The position numbers and the translations under genes were made by a program. The notes beneath the pieces were generated by a model. The model ran no database searches and was not told the origin of the DNA. It worked only from the letters and a program-made list of their open reading frames with translations. Shown piece after piece: positions 10,958 through 21,703 of a stretch of 64,000 bases of DNA. The stretch covers positions 276,723 to 340,722 of the forward strand of contig NZ_QJJQ01000002.1 of NCBI RefSeq assembly GCF_003201975.1, written 5' to 3'. The stretch's first letter is position 1; the number at the start of each line of letters is the position of its first letter. The DNA is from Pseudogracilibacillus auburnensis (GTDB lineage: Bacteria > Bacillota > Bacilli > Bacillales > Amphibacillaceae).

Positions 10958-11007
10958 ACAAATCCCTCCTGAATCAAGATTCACTTCTATTACAACGAAA
11001 AATGCAA

Positions 11008-11946
11008 TTAAGAATAATTATTTTCATTGTTTTTTTGAATCATCGTCGCTAGCTGATCTGAAAAATCTTCCGCAGCATTTACTCCCATTCGTTTGAGACG
11101 AAAATTCATCGCTGCTACTTCTATGATAACAGCTAAGTTTCTTCCCGGGCGAACTGGTATGGTCGCTTTTGGAATATTGACATCCATTATTTTCATCGTT
11201 TCTTCTTCAATCCCAAGACGCTCGTATTGCTTTTTATCATCCCATAATTCTAACTGAACGATATAAGAAATACGCTTATAACTTTTAACAGCACCTGCGC
11301 CAAATAAGGTCATAATATTCAAAATACCAAGTCCGCGAATTTCAAGCAAATGTTCAATTAATGGTGGCGAATTACCAATCAACGTATCATAATCTTCTTG
11401 TCGAATTTCCACACTATCATCGGCAACGAGACGATGCCCTCTTTTTACTAATTCAAGAGCCGTTTCACTTTTACCAACACCACTTTGTCCCATAATAAGG
11501 ACACCTATCCCATAAATATCAACAAGGACTCCGTGGACTGCCGTTGTCGGTGCATATTTAGCTCCTAAAAAGTTCGTAATTCGAACAATGACTCGATTCG
11601 TCGTACGAGGTGATTTCAAAATGGGTACGCCCGCTTCATTTGCAGCATTTATTAATACATCTGGTATATCCATCCAATTAGTGACAACAAGTCCGGGGGT
11701 TATATCAGTACAAAGGCGTTCAGCACGATCTTGCTGTTCTTCCTCCGATAATTTTAAAAAATAATTCATTTCTGTTTTCCCGATTATTTGAATTCTTTCT
11801 TTTGGATAATACTCAAAAAAACCGGTCATTTCAAAACCGGGACGATGGATGTCATTTGACGCTATTTCACGGTGAATGCCATCTGCTCCTGCTACCAAAG
11901 TTAAGTTAAAATTATCTAATAAATCCTTTGTTCGTACAACCCGCAT
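11008..11946 (-). CDS. hprK: HPr kinase/phosphorylase
   Basis: The 312-residue protein has the Walker A motif GQSGVGKSE near 153-161 and the HprK family signature [11 protein letters not shown]. It phosphorylates HPr and Crh on Ser46 using ATP or pyrophosphate and reverses the reaction by phosphorolysis, making it the sensor for carbon catabolite repression. I prefer ATG 11946 (MRVVRTKD) because GGGGG is 7 nt upstream and homologues start here; the frame is open 12 codons further. Its targets and partner (crh, ppaX) lie in the same window. Confidence 0.95.
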   Translation of the reverse strand: MRVVRTKDLLDNFNLTLVAGADGIHREIASNDIHRPGFEMTGFFEYYPKERIQIIGKTEMNYFLKLSEEEQQDRAERLCTDITPGLVVTNWMDIPDVLINAANEAGVPILKSPRTTNRVIVRITNFLGAKYAPTTAVHGVLVDIYGIGVLIMGQSGVGKSETALELVKRGHRLVADDSVEIRQEDYDTLIGNSPPLIEHLLEIRGLGILNIMTLFGAGAVKSYKRISYIVQLELWDDKKQYERLGIEEETMKIMDVNIPKATIPVRPGRNLAVIIEVAAMNFRLKRMGVNAAEDFSDQLATMIQKNNENNYS

Positions 11947-12134
11947 CATTATACCCCCAGAAAGTTGTTCCTTTGTTTTCATATTTCAATCTATTTTCAG
12001 TTTTCTTTCATCCTTAATTTTACCGTTAATTTTCGAATTTATCTATCAAAAGCATTACTATTGCATGCGCGTTTATAGAACGATTGTCTTAAAGAAACAT
12101 AAAAAAGATGGATTGAACCATCTTTTCAACGTAT

Positions 12135-12506
12135 TTATTTCTCTTTCACATCACCAACGAGTCGGTGTAAAAACATACTGATAAGTGAAATAATAATGGA
12201 AGCAATAAAGGCAACGCCAAATCCATTAATCACAAAACTATCGCCCATTATTTTTTGTGCTAGCATTAGTGTAATTGCATTAATAATTAAGATGAAAAAA
12301 CCTAATGTGAGAACAGTAATAGGTAGCGTTAATATGATCAAAATTGGACGAACAATCAAGTTTAACACAGAAAGAATAACACTCGCTATTAACGCCGTTT
12401 TAAAATCTGCAATGTAAAAAGAATCAAATAATTGGCTCACCGCAATTAAAGCAATTGCATTTAAAAAAACCGATGTAAACCAACTTAAAAATGAACGTAC
12501 GAACAC
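12135..12506 (-). CDS. yvlD: YvlD-like phage-holin-family small membrane protein
   Basis: This 123-residue protein has four hydrophobic helices and matches the YvlD/Mycobacterial-type 4-TM family (Phage_holin_4_2). The name does not imply lysis; B. subtilis YvlD belongs to an envelope-stress operon just upstream of hprK. Translation starts at GTG 12506 with GAGGGGTG 7 nt upstream. It ends about 190 nt before the hprK start and may be co-transcribed with it. The rest of the yvlABC group is not present here. Confidence 0.8.
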   Translation of the reverse strand: MFVRSFLSWFTSVFLNAIALIAVSQLFDSFYIADFKTALIASVILSVLNLIVRPILIILTLPITVLTLGFFILIINAITLMLAQKIMGDSFVINGFGVAFIASIIISLISMFLHRLVGDVKEK

Positions 12507-12531
12507 AAATATACACCCCTCGTTCTCGCAT

Positions 12532-13212
12532 TTAATTTGATTCGAAATTCCAAATAAAGAAACGTTCTTTTCCTAGTCTTTCTTTTAATCCATCAATATA
12601 CACTTTCATTTCATCTGGCATATTTTGCATTTTCTTTAACATACCTTCTGCTTGTGATTTATGTTTTAAAATAGCTTCTAGCTTAAAATCAAATTGGTCC
12701 TTCACTGGAATAATGACATCGGGTTCTCCAAGCACTTTTTCAAAGTCCTTCGTAATTGCTGAAGCCCAAATTGTCGGTCTATCATCTGGATCCATAAGTC
12801 GAACTGCTTCAATCGTCGCTTCTCCAAGTGCGTTATGGTCTGGATGAACGCCATGTTCGGGATAATGAGTGATCACTAATGTTGGCTTTATTTCTTCCAA
12901 AATAGTTTTTACATGGGTAGCGACTTTTTCTTTGTTTTCAAATTCGATCGTTTTATCACGATAGCCCAATAAGCGGTAGTCAATATCTAAAAACTCACAT
13001 GCTTCTTGTAATTCCTTCTCCCTTATTTTTGGCAATGTTTCTCGATTTGCAAAGGGAGGTGTTCCCATATTTCTCCCCATTTCTCCAAGCGTTCCACATA
13101 AATAGGTGACAGGTATTCCTTGCTTTCGAAATTGATAAATTGAACCAGCTGCCCCAAATGACTCATCATCAGGGTGTGGATAAACGATAACTACATGTTT
13201 TTGACTTTCCAT
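12532..13212 (-). CDS. bshB2: Bacillithiol biosynthesis deacetylase BshB2 (LmbE/PIG-L family)
   Basis: The 226-residue protein carries the zinc-binding PHPDDE motif at residues 12-17 and a second metal His motif HPDH (GVHPDHNALGE), both hallmarks of LmbE-like deacetylases. BshB enzymes remove the acetyl group from GlcNAc-malate in bacillithiol synthesis. The start 13212 has a GAGGGAG ribosome site. The yojF gene lies upstream, as in B. subtilis yojF-yojG, but the two are now separated by a 150-bp inverted-end repeat. Confidence 0.9.
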   Translation of the reverse strand: MESQKHVVIVYPHPDDESFGAAGSIYQFRKQGIPVTYLCGTLGEMGRNMGTPPFANRETLPKIREKELQEACEFLDIDYRLLGYRDKTIEFENKEKVATHVKTILEEIKPTLVITHYPEHGVHPDHNALGEATIEAVRLMDPDDRPTIWASAITKDFEKVLGEPDVIIPVKDQFDFKLEAILKHKSQAEGMLKKMQNMPDEMKVYIDGLKERLGKERFFIWNFESN

Positions 13213-13263
13213 TTAATCTCCCTCATTTATTCATATATTGGTAAACTTTCATTTGTACAGACT

Positions 13264-13413
13264 GTTCAAAAAGTCCGATAAAAATGACACTTTGCATTTC
13301 TTTGTTGGCTTGTTTTTCCGCTACTTACGTATTAAAATGCATAGGTCGCGTTACTCAAAGTTACGCCGCTTCAAAACTGCTTGGTCTTTTTATCCTCCTT
13401 CTGAACACGCACT
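13264..13413. repeat. Inverted-end dispersed element, family A copy 2 (150 bp)
   Basis: It begins GTTCAAAAAGTCCGATAAAA and ends CTGAACACGCACT. The ends are near-identical to those of the 9821-10125 and 57830-58020 copies. It is shortened internally and lacks the GGGAC module. It sits between yojF and bshB2, two genes that normally form one operon. Confidence 0.75.
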
Positions 13414-13450
13414 TGTTATGACAATCCATGAAAAAAAGCATTTTCATCCT

Positions 13451-13798
13451 TTATTGAAATGGTGTTTCACTAATTTGCAAGGCAACCATTAGTCTTCCAT
13501 CTGCATCATGACCTGCAAGTAATAATTGGTTTTGATTATACAATTCCCAATCGGTTAGCCCTTCTGCATAAAGCCAGCCTAATTCCGTTTTAAGTCCAAC
13601 GCGATACCCAACATCCCCTTTGATCACGGCTTCTGTAAAGGTAATTTGTGCATTCCTTATATAAGCACCTACGTTTACACCTTGATTCCCAAAATGACTA
13701 GCATAGGCACCATTTGTCGTTTCCAAATGAATATAAACACGTTTATTTTTAAAGCTATTTAACTGCTCTTGTACAATATCTTTCCTAATGGCTTCCAT
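13451..13798 (-). CDS. yojF: YojF family protein (DUF1806)
   Basis: This 115-residue protein matches the YojF/DUF1806 family in length and in segments such as VYIHLETTNGAYA and YRVGLKTELGWLYAEGLTDW. Function is not established; the gene is conserved next to bshB2, suggesting a role linked to bacillithiol synthesis. Start 13798 has AGGAGG at optimal spacing. A family A repeat is inserted after its stop. Confidence 0.85.
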   Translation of the reverse strand: MEAIRKDIVQEQLNSFKNKRVYIHLETTNGAYASHFGNQGVNVGAYIRNAQITFTEAVIKGDVGYRVGLKTELGWLYAEGLTDWELYNQNQLLLAGHDADGRLMVALQISETPFQ

Positions 13799-13952
13799 TT
13801 GCGAAGACCTCCTCCAATATTCCTCTTTTTAGCTTACAAACAAAGTCATCTTACGTCAAAATATATGACTGAGTGTAAAAGAAGTAGTGTTATAAATAAG
13901 ATGTGTTTCATTTTAAAAAAATTGCAGGCGTCTGTTTATTTTTAGAGGACCA

Positions 13953-14141
13953 TTATGATATAATTCCATCAAAATGTGCTGATTTAGCGAATGATGGGCT
14001 GGGGATGTCCGTTATGTGTCCTAACAGACGATGAGTAAATAATTCAGTTATGCGCTGAACGAATGATGTTGCCTCTTCAGTTTGGTTGGACAAATATAAC
14101 TTGTGCCCCCATAAATGTAGAGTTGAACTTGGTGTGATCAT
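13953..14141 (-). CDS. Possible small protein of unknown function downstream of uvrA
   Basis: A 62-codon frame lies between the uvrA terminator and yojF. AGGAG is present 11 nt before the ATG, a longer spacing than ideal. The translated sequence is mixed in character, with no membrane segment, and I recognise no family. It could be a genuine small gene, a remnant, or chance. Confidence 0.25.
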   Translation of the reverse strand: MITPSSTLHLWGHKLYLSNQTEEATSFVQRITELFTHRLLGHITDIPSPSFAKSAHFDGIIS

Positions 14142-14162
14142 GAATGTAACTTCTCCTGCGCA

Positions 14163-14192
14163 AAAAAAGTTACCGACAAATCGGTAACTTTT
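14163..14192 (-). terminator. Rho-independent terminator of uvrBA
   Basis: The stem AAAGTTACCGA/TCGGTAACTTT with a CAAA loop is followed on the minus strand by a T run. It lies immediately after the uvrA stop codon. Confidence 0.85.
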
Positions 14193-14196
14193 CTGT

Positions 14197-17067
14197 TTAA
14201 ACCTTATTCATTACTTTTTTGAGTGTCGATTCTAAACGCTTTCGGTCACGTGCTATCAATTTCGCCAAATATTGTCCCGTAAACGACTCTTTCACTGCCG
14301 ATATTTCTTCAGGTGTCCCTGTAGCGATAATTTCGCCACCACCATCGCCACCTTCTGGTCCGAGATCGATAATGTGGTCAGCTGTTTTAATGACATCTAG
14401 ATTATGTTCAATAATGATGACCGTATCTCCATTATCAGCAAGTCTTTGTAAAACTGCGAGTAGACGTTTTATATCGTCTGTATGCAACCCAGTTGTTGGT
14501 TCATCTAAAATATAAACTGTTTTTCCATTTGAACGTTTATGCAATTCACTCGCTAATTTTACACGCTGTGCTTCTCCACCAGATAATGTCGTGGCTGGTT
14601 GTCCAAGCTTTATATACCCTAAGCCGACATCTGCAACAGTTTGAAGTTTTCTTTTAATTCTCGGGATATTACTGAAAAATTGTAATGCTTCTTCAATGCG
14701 CATATCTAATACATCTGCAATGTTTTTTCCTTTAAACTTAATATCTAATGTTTCCCGATTATATCTCTTTCCCTCACATACTTCACAAGGGACATAAACA
14801 TCAGGTAAAAAGTGCATTTCAATTTTTAAAATACCGTCGCCGCGACAAGCTTCACATCTACCACCCTTCACATTAAAACTAAAACGACCTTTTTTATAGC
14901 CACGAATTTTTGCTTCATTCGTCTCAGCAAACACGTCACGAATATCATCAAAAACTCCCGTATATGTTGCTGGATTTGACCGCGGTGTTCGACCAATTGG
15001 TGCTTGGTTAATATCGATTACTTTATCGATATGTGTTAAACCTTTTATCTTTTGATGCTTACCAGGACGGTGTTTCCCAGCGTATAAATTTTTCGCCAAT
15101 GATTTATACAATATTTCATTTACAAGTGTACTTTTTCCTGAACCAGAAACACCTGTAACAACTGTCATTACACCGATCGGAAAGCGCGCTGTAACGTCTT
15201 TTAAATTGTTCTCTTCTGCACCAATAATTTCGATAAAACGTTCATCAGGCACCCTACGTTCGGCTGGTAAGGCAATGTATTCTTTACCAGCTAAATATTT
15301 ACCGGTTAATGATTTTTTGTTTTTCATAATTTGTTTCGGTGTACCATCTGCAACAATTTTACCACCATGATCTCCTGCTCCGGGACCAATGTCAATAATC
15401 CAATCAGCCGCAAGCATCGTATCTTCATCATGTTCGACAACAACAAGTGTATTATCAAGGTTGCGCATATGTTGTAACGTTTCAATTAAGCGGTCATTAT
15501 CGCGTTGATGAAGGCCAATCGATGGCTCATCAAGTACATATAGTACCCCCGTTAACGCTGACCCTATTTGGGTAGCTAATCGGATTCGTTGAGCCTCTCC
15601 GCCGGATAAGGTTCCTGAGGCACGAGCAAGTGTTAAATAACTTAAACCAACATTCATTAAAAAAAGTAAACGATCATTAATTTCCTTTAACACCATATTC
15701 GCTATTTGTGCTTCTTTTTCCGTTAACTTTAATGACTTAAAAAATTCATATGCTTCCGTAATGGAAAGTTCCGTCACTTGACTTATATGTTTGTCTTGAA
15801 TGAAAACAGAAAGGGCTTCCGCATTTAGACGATACCCTTCACAGGTTGGACAGGCATTTTCCGCCATATATTTCTCTAATGTTTCACGAATATAATCGGA
15901 GGACGTTTCTTTATAGCGTCGAGCTATATTGTTCATCACTCCTTCAAATTGAATACGATTTTTTCGCTCAGAACCAAAATCATTCACATAGTAAAAATCA
16001 ATATATTCCTTGCCACTACCATATAAAACTTTATTCATTAATTTTTTCGGAATGTCTTTTACCGGAATGTCCATATCAATTCCATAATGTTCACAAACAC
16101 ATTTTAATAATTGTGGATAATATTGCGAACTGATCGGTTCCCAAGCTGCAATCGCATGTTCATTTAAAGATAAACGCCAATCAGGAATAACGAGATCTAG
16201 ATCGACTTCTAAATTTGTCCCTAGCCCATCACATGTTGGACAAGCACCAAATGGACTATTAAAGGAAAATAGCCTTGGTTCTAGCTCGTCAATGGAGAAG
16301 CCACATTCAGGACAAGCATGATTTTCATTCATGACGACTTCTTCTTTGCCTATGATATCGATAATAACTCGTCCTTCACCAAGTGGTAAAGCTGTTTCAA
16401 GTGAATCAGTTAGGCGGCTTTCAATGCCTTCCTTCACAATAATTCGATCGACTACTACTTCAATAGAATGAGTTTTATTTTTATCGAGCTTTATCTCTTC
16501 TGTTATTTCACGCATTTCTCCGTCTACACGAATTCGCACATACCCCTCTTGTTGTAAACGTTCTAAAACTTTAACATGCTCCCCTTTTCTACCTGAAACG
16601 ACAGGTGCTAAAATTTGAATTCGGGTTCTTTCCGGGTAATTCATTATTTGATCGACCATTTGCTGGATCGTTTGAGACGTAATTTCAATCCCGTGAATAG
16701 GACAAACTGGTCGCCCAATTCTTGCATATAATAGTCGTAAATAATCATAAATTTCCGTCACAGTTGCTACCGTAGAACGCGGATTTTTACTTGTCGTTTT
16801 TTGATCAATGGAAATGGCTGGTGATAATCCTTCAATTGTATCAACATCAGGTTTATCCATTTGCCCTAAAAATTGACGCGCATATGCAGATAACGATTCA
16901 ACATAACGTCTTTGTCCCTCTGCATAGATAGTATCAAAAGCGAGCGATGACTTTCCTGACCCAGATAATCCAGTCACAACGACAAGTTTATTTTTAGGAA
17001 TATTTACATCGATATTTTTTAAATTATGAGCTCTCGCTCCACGGATTTTGATCATTTTATTTGGCAT
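14197..17067 (-). CDS. uvrA: Excinuclease ABC subunit A
   Basis: The 956-residue length is typical. Two ABC ATPase modules are visible: Walker [10 protein letters not shown] near residue 34 and GVSGSGKST near 641, each with an LSGGEAQR signature. Zinc-finger cysteines occur in CPECG/CPTCDG and [16 protein letters not shown]. UvrA finds bulky lesions in DNA and loads UvrB in nucleotide excision repair. It starts 34 nt after uvrB, so uvrBA form an operon ending at the 14163-14192 terminator. Confidence 0.98.
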   Translation of the reverse strand: MPNKMIKIRGARAHNLKNIDVNIPKNKLVVVTGLSGSGKSSLAFDTIYAEGQRRYVESLSAYARQFLGQMDKPDVDTIEGLSPAISIDQKTTSKNPRSTVATVTEIYDYLRLLYARIGRPVCPIHGIEITSQTIQQMVDQIMNYPERTRIQILAPVVSGRKGEHVKVLERLQQEGYVRIRVDGEMREITEEIKLDKNKTHSIEVVVDRIIVKEGIESRLTDSLETALPLGEGRVIIDIIGKEEVVMNENHACPECGFSIDELEPRLFSFNSPFGACPTCDGLGTNLEVDLDLVIPDWRLSLNEHAIAAWEPISSQYYPQLLKCVCEHYGIDMDIPVKDIPKKLMNKVLYGSGKEYIDFYYVNDFGSERKNRIQFEGVMNNIARRYKETSSDYIRETLEKYMAENACPTCEGYRLNAEALSVFIQDKHISQVTELSITEAYEFFKSLKLTEKEAQIANMVLKEINDRLLFLMNVGLSYLTLARASGTLSGGEAQRIRLATQIGSALTGVLYVLDEPSIGLHQRDNDRLIETLQHMRNLDNTLVVVEHDEDTMLAADWIIDIGPGAGDHGGKIVADGTPKQIMKNKKSLTGKYLAGKEYIALPAERRVPDERFIEIIGAEENNLKDVTARFPIGVMTVVTGVSGSGKSTLVNEILYKSLAKNLYAGKHRPGKHQKIKGLTHIDKVIDINQAPIGRTPRSNPATYTGVFDDIRDVFAETNEAKIRGYKKGRFSFNVKGGRCEACRGDGILKIEMHFLPDVYVPCEVCEGKRYNRETLDIKFKGKNIADVLDMRIEEALQFFSNIPRIKRKLQTVADVGLGYIKLGQPATTLSGGEAQRVKLASELHKRSNGKTVYILDEPTTGLHTDDIKRLLAVLQRLADNGDTVIIIEHNLDVIKTADHIIDLGPEGGDGGGEIIATGTPEEISAVKESFTGQYLAKLIARDRKRLESTLKKVMNKV

Positions 17068-17101
17068 AAGGTTTGTTCATCCTCCCAATCGCCTATTCTA
17101 C

Positions 17102-19087
17102 TTAATTTTCAACCTTCAATTCGAAAATAATATCACGTAATTCTGTTGCTCGCTCAAAATCAAGCTCTTTTGCAGCAGCACGCATTTCCTCTTCCATACG
17201 CTCAATTACTTCGGCGCGTGCTTTCTTCGGTAATTTGGCTATTTTCGCCAATTCATTTGTTTCATAATCTTCTTGATCTTCAGCAGCAACAGTTGCTCTA
17301 ATTAATTCTCTGACATCTTTTTTAATCGTTGTCGGAGTGATGCCAAACTTTTTATTAAACGCCTCTTGAATTTCACGTCGGCGATTTGTTTCATCGATAG
17401 CCACTTGCATGGAATTTGTTATTGTATCAGCATACATAATAACTTGACCATTCTCATTACGAGCTGCCCGTCCCATCGTCTGAATAAGGGAACGTTCCGA
17501 GCGTAAAAATCCTTCTTTGTCTGCGTCCAAAATCGCCACTAATGATACTTCGGGAATATCAAGTCCTTCACGAAGCAAGTTAATTCCGACGAGTACATCA
17601 TACTTTTTTAAACGTAAGTCACGAATAATTTCGATTCGTTCGAGCGTCTTTACTTCTGAATGTAAATAAGCCACTTTTAAGTTAATTTCTTTTAAATAAT
17701 CGGTTAAATCTTCTGACATCCTTTTCGTTAATGTCGTAATTAATACTCGTTCTTCACGATCAATACGCTTATTAATTTCGCCAATTAAATCGTCAATTTG
17801 GCCTTCAATTGGTCTTACTTCAATTTTAGGATCTAACAATCCAGTTGGACGAATAATTTGTTCAACCATTTCTTTCGTATGTTCTATTTCGTATGGCCCC
17901 GGTGTTGCTGAAACATAAATACTTTGACCTGCTTTTTGTTCAAATTCTTCAAATTTTAAAGGACGATTATCAAGCGCTGATGGTAATCTGAATCCATGAT
18001 CGACAAGCATTTGCTTTCTCGCTTTGTCACCGTTATACATGCCACGTACTTGTGGTAACGTTGCATGTGATTCATCGATAACGACTAAAAAATCATCTGG
18101 AAAGAAATCGAGCAATGTGTAAGGTGTGGAACCTGGTTCTCTAAGCGTTAAATGGCGAGAGTAGTTTTCAATTCCTGAACAAAAACCCATCTCCCGCATC
18201 ATTTCTAAATCGTAATTTGTTCGTTGTTCAAGTCTCTGTGCTTCTAATAAATGATTCTCCGCTGTGAGCTCTTTTAAACGCTCTTCTAATTCTTTTTCAA
18301 TATTTTGAATCGCGAGTTTCATTTTTTCGTCACCTGTAACGAAGTGGGACGCAGGAAAGATAGCAACATGTTCTCTGTCACCAATAATTTCTCCAGTTAA
18401 GGCATCTACTTCACGAATACGATCAATTTCATCACCGAAGAATTCAATTCGTACGCAATGCTCTTCCTTTGATGCTGGAATAATTTCGACAGAATCACCA
18501 CGAACACGAAAAGTTCCCCGTTTAAAATCAATATCATTACGGGCATATTGAATGTCCACTAGTTTTCTAAGTAATTGATCCCGTTCTATTTCCATTCCCA
18601 TTCGTAAAGAAAGAACTTGGTTTTTATATTCCTCAGGAGAACCTAATCCATAAATACAGGAAACACTTGAGACGATTAATACATCACGCCGTTCAAATAG
18701 GGACGATGTTGCCGAGTGACGTAATTTATCAATTTCATCGTTAATGCTTGCATCTTTTTCAATAAATGTATCTGTTGATGGTACATATGCTTCTGGCTGG
18801 TAATAATCATAATAACTAACAAAATATTCGACCGCATTATTGGGGAAAAACTCTTTAAACTCACTATATAATTGACCAGCTAATGTTTTATTATGTGCAA
18901 TTACTAATGTTGGTCGATTTACTTTTTCCACTACATTTGAAATAGTGAATGTCTTCCCTGTACCTGTTGCGCCAAGTAGAGTTAAATGGTTATTTCCCTT
19001 ATTCACTTGCTGGACTAATTGATCAATTGCTTTCGGTTGATCCCCACGGGGTTCATAAGACGATACAAGTTCAAACTTTCCTGCCAT
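17102..19087 (-). CDS. uvrB: Excinuclease ABC subunit B
   Basis: The 661-residue helicase-like repair protein has Walker A GATGTGKT (about 39-46), the [11 protein letters not shown] beta-hairpin region that inserts into DNA, a DESHATL motif II region, helicase motifs GRAARN, and a C-terminal UVR domain ([19 protein letters not shown]) that contacts UvrC. It verifies damage after UvrA delivers it. ATG 19087 has GGAG upstream. A LexA-like box lies about 100 nt upstream, in line with known SOS control of uvrBA. The csbA gene, upstream of uvrB in B. subtilis, is missing. Confidence 0.98.
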   Translation of the reverse strand: MAGKFELVSSYEPRGDQPKAIDQLVQQVNKGNNHLTLLGATGTGKTFTISNVVEKVNRPTLVIAHNKTLAGQLYSEFKEFFPNNAVEYFVSYYDYYQPEAYVPSTDTFIEKDASINDEIDKLRHSATSSLFERRDVLIVSSVSCIYGLGSPEEYKNQVLSLRMGMEIERDQLLRKLVDIQYARNDIDFKRGTFRVRGDSVEIIPASKEEHCVRIEFFGDEIDRIREVDALTGEIIGDREHVAIFPASHFVTGDEKMKLAIQNIEKELEERLKELTAENHLLEAQRLEQRTNYDLEMMREMGFCSGIENYSRHLTLREPGSTPYTLLDFFPDDFLVVIDESHATLPQVRGMYNGDKARKQMLVDHGFRLPSALDNRPLKFEEFEQKAGQSIYVSATPGPYEIEHTKEMVEQIIRPTGLLDPKIEVRPIEGQIDDLIGEINKRIDREERVLITTLTKRMSEDLTDYLKEINLKVAYLHSEVKTLERIEIIRDLRLKKYDVLVGINLLREGLDIPEVSLVAILDADKEGFLRSERSLIQTMGRAARNENGQVIMYADTITNSMQVAIDETNRRREIQEAFNKKFGITPTTIKKDVRELIRATVAAEDQEDYETNELAKIAKLPKKARAEVIERMEEEMRAAAKELDFERATELRDIIFELKVEN

Positions 19088-19172
19088 AATGAGAACTCCA
19101 ATCTTTGATTGTACTATAGACGATGTTCAAATTCTGAAATGTTATCACACTGCTTATTATCCAATATTAGTA

Positions 19173-19200
19173 ATTGTATCACAAAACCGAACTAACATTC
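19173..19200 (-). promoter_or_regulatory. Candidate LexA (SOS) box and -10 element upstream of uvrB
   Basis: On the minus strand GAATGTTAGTTC (19189-19200) matches the GAAC-N4-GTTC LexA core at seven of eight positions. A TACAAT -10-like hexamer follows (19173-19178); the -35 region is poor. UvrB is a known LexA target in B. subtilis, so placement is sensible. An 8-bp inverted repeat AAACCGAA/TTCGGTTT brackets the box. Confidence 0.45.
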
Positions 19201-19644
19201 CATAATTTCGGTTTATGTTACAATGAAAACTAATAGTAGAGCTGCCAGACGGAAATTCATTGATATGAGCTTTTCCATTTTTGTGTATATGCATTTACCG
19301 TATAAGCAAAAGACCTGGTACTCGTGGTGGAGTAGATCGTTCTTGTCTTGTGGAAAATGCAGAAGGTGGGTGTGGACGGAATATAGTCGCCTCTTACATG
19401 GGTAAATCTAGAAGGTTGGGCACGGGAATGGGCGAGTGCCCAATCAAGGATAAAAAATTGGAGATGCGGAACCGGGTAGGGCCAGCACACTTGTTTCAAT
19501 CAGAAACATCCCATCAAAAAACTGAACATCTACCCATCTATATTTTGCTGTTTTAAAAGTCAATAAAAGACAGCAGATGGATCATTTTTAACAACAATTC
19601 ATCTGCCACCTAAGTGGAATAGAAAGCACCGGCAATTTTCTTCA
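19201..19644. other. Gene-free interval with hairpins between the ba3 oxidase operon and uvrB
   Basis: No convincing gene is seen; several overlapping frames of 60-90 codons lack ribosome sites and recognisable content. Two hairpins stand out: TTGGGCAC/GTGCCCAA at 19416-19443 without a T run, and GCAGATG/CATCTGC at 19573-19606. The second may be a weak terminator for the oxidase operon on the minus strand. Confidence 0.4.
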
Positions 19645-20199
19645 TTATTCTGCGGAGTGATCAATAAATACATTTTGCAAAATATAGAATAACATACAGA
19701 ACATTAACGTGAAAAATCCCCATCCGAGAATCTTTTGTTCACTTTCTAAATAGTTGTTACAAAGTTGAATTGGTGCGTCAATATAGAGCCACGCCATAAC
19801 TCCAAACATCGGAATATAGTTAAAAATAACAAACCCTTTTGCCAGTCCGGAAAGTCGTGGCCAACTATCTCGTAACGGAATACCTACTAGAAAAGGAAAA
19901 CTTACATACTTAAATACGTTAACGAAATGAATAAGTAATGCTTCATCCATTGCCCTTGGTAACATCCAATACATCGTCACTATATACACTAATGTCATAC
20001 CAGGAATCCCGCTTCCATTCCATTTTTCAAAAAAGGATGGACATTTTTTAGTTACAAAATCGCCGATTAAAACCCCACTTATGAGAAGGAGTGGCATTTG
20101 CAGTAGCATATGGGTGACGATAAATTTTTCCATCAAAGAAATGACAGAAGGTAAAAGCAATACAATGTAGAGAATTATTCCATACATTAATCCTTTCAC
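19645..20199 (-). CDS. Small polytopic membrane protein of the ba3 oxidase operon
   Basis: I do not recognise a named family. Starting at GTG 20199, which has GGAGGGG 6 nt upstream, it has 184 residues and about five to six hydrophobic segments. It begins 26 nt after the subunit I gene and is clearly in the same operon, so an assembly or accessory role for the oxidase is likely. CtaG-like or cytochrome oxidase subunit roles are possible but not shown; no conserved metal-ligand cluster is evident. The frame could extend 6 codons to ATG 20217, but that would overlap its own ribosome site. Confidence 0.75.
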   Translation of the reverse strand: MKGLMYGIILYIVLLLPSVISLMEKFIVTHMLLQMPLLLISGVLIGDFVTKKCPSFFEKWNGSGIPGMTLVYIVTMYWMLPRAMDEALLIHFVNVFKYVSFPFLVGIPLRDSWPRLSGLAKGFVIFNYIPMFGVMAWLYIDAPIQLCNNYLESEQKILGWGFFTLMFCMLFYILQNVFIDHSAE

Positions 20200-20225
20200 T
20201 TCATTCCCCTCCATCACTTTATTGT

Positions 20226-21680
20226 TTAGGCGATTTCTTTTTCCACTGAAAAATCTTTATTTCGATTTACCATGTAACGGATGAAATAGATAATAAAAAT
20301 ACCAATGGCAATCATTAAGAATATGCCTGATACTCCTCCGAAAATTGCAGGTGCTTGCCATTGCTCAAAATGGGTTGCAAATTTTCGCGGTGTACTGATG
20401 GCACCAGATGTTAAAAAGGAGAAACTAACACCTAAAATTGATAAGGTATATAAACAAAAAGCAAATCGATCTAATTGATTCGGTCTGATTGACTGATCAT
20501 TTTGTACTAAGTAGTACATGAAACCGAAAAGCATTGCGATGACTCCTAGCCCCATATACATATGAAAATGGCCTGGCACCCATTTCGTATTATGCATGAC
20601 ATGGTTAACCATGATCGCCGAGTCTAAAATTGCTGGAATAACTCCAGCCGTCCACCCGAACATAGAAAGAAATATTAATGATGAGCCCATCCTCCATTTA
20701 ATACCGGATTTATAGACGATCATAAGTGCACCATAAGCAGTAATGACGAGCACTGGCAAACCATTTGCAAACGATAAAACTTGTCCAACGATGAGCGCCC
20801 ATGTAGGCATGACAGTATCTTGTAAAAGATGATGTGGATACACAATCATCGTAAATAATGTTGACATCGTCCAAGCGATTAAAAATGCTTTATTTGATTT
20901 CCACGGCCTTCCTGTCGAACGAGATAATATTTCATAAACGGCAATAACCGCCATGTAAATAGTTGAATTCGCTAAAATATGCCCAAAAGCAAATGTTAAG
21001 TTTTTGGCAAGAAGCGGATCAAAAGTAAATGCTGGATTTATCACATGAATAATGTTCATGAAAATGACGATTGTTCCAGAAAGTAAAGCGGCCGTGTCGA
21101 CAATTACAACCATCGTAGAAGCAACAACCGCAGCAGGTGGGGCGTCTTGTTCCCTTTTCTTTCCTGTAATCACATCCCACCCTAGTCCTTTTCCTAAGCT
21201 ACCATATTTTTGAATAATCGCTCGCCCAGCATCTAATAACACGATTAATAAACCAAGTCCAACTAATTGGAGACCTATTAAATAAGTAAGGGCGCCCGCA
21301 GTTCCCCACGCCCCCGACGATATCGCTGGCAACGGGTATAAAAACGTCCATGACCCTGAAAACTCAAATGCAAACACACCAACAATAATCATGACGACAC
21401 CTAAAACGAATAATACGATATTCAATTTTAAAACAGATAACGATAATTTGACATATTTATTGAGAAAATACCACATAATTGCAGTTGCCGCTAACACAGC
21501 TCCACCAATCATTCCAGTGCCATGAATGGTTAAAAATTGATAAAATGCAGCTGGACCAAAATCTACTACGCCCCCTTGCTGTAACAACATTAATACACCA
21601 AACCCCATCATTAAAATGATCATCATCGCAGCAATGATTAACTGTTGAATAATCGTACTCTTTCCTTTTTCCATCCTCAT
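20226..21680 (-). CDS. cbaA: Cytochrome c oxidase subunit I, ba3 type (family B oxygen reductase)
   Basis: The 484-residue protein has about 12-13 membrane helices. Heme and copper ligands are visible: HGTGM (low-spin heme His), FGHILANSTIY (CuB His with the Tyr four residues later that forms the His-Tyr crosslink), YPHHLLQD (two CuB His) and HNTKWVPGHFHMYMG (heme ligands). The short length and lack of A-family proton-channel motifs indicate a ba3/b(o/a)3 enzyme. It reduces O2 at the membrane using cytochrome c; CccB encoded nearby is a plausible donor. The gene follows subunit II by 23 nt. Confidence 0.93.
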   Translation of the reverse strand: MRMEKGKSTIIQQLIIAAMMIILMMGFGVLMLLQQGGVVDFGPAAFYQFLTIHGTGMIGGAVLAATAIMWYFLNKYVKLSLSVLKLNIVLFVLGVVMIIVGVFAFEFSGSWTFLYPLPAISSGAWGTAGALTYLIGLQLVGLGLLIVLLDAGRAIIQKYGSLGKGLGWDVITGKKREQDAPPAAVVASTMVVIVDTAALLSGTIVIFMNIIHVINPAFTFDPLLAKNLTFAFGHILANSTIYMAVIAVYEILSRSTGRPWKSNKAFLIAWTMSTLFTMIVYPHHLLQDTVMPTWALIVGQVLSFANGLPVLVITAYGALMIVYKSGIKWRMGSSLIFLSMFGWTAGVIPAILDSAIMVNHVMHNTKWVPGHFHMYMGLGVIAMLFGFMYYLVQNDQSIRPNQLDRFAFCLYTLSILGVSFSFLTSGAISTPRKFATHFEQWQAPAIFGGVSGIFLMIAIGIFIIYFIRYMVNRNKDFSVEKEIA

Positions 21681-21703
21681 AAATGATCACACCCCATTCG
21701 AAA

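Noticed and set aside
19416-19443. Terminator formed by TTGGGCAC/GTGCCCAA
   Set aside because: No T run follows on either strand.
19281-19556. 91-codon plus-strand protein between uvrB and the oxidase operon
   Set aside because: No ribosome site, overlapping frames on both strands, and odd composition.
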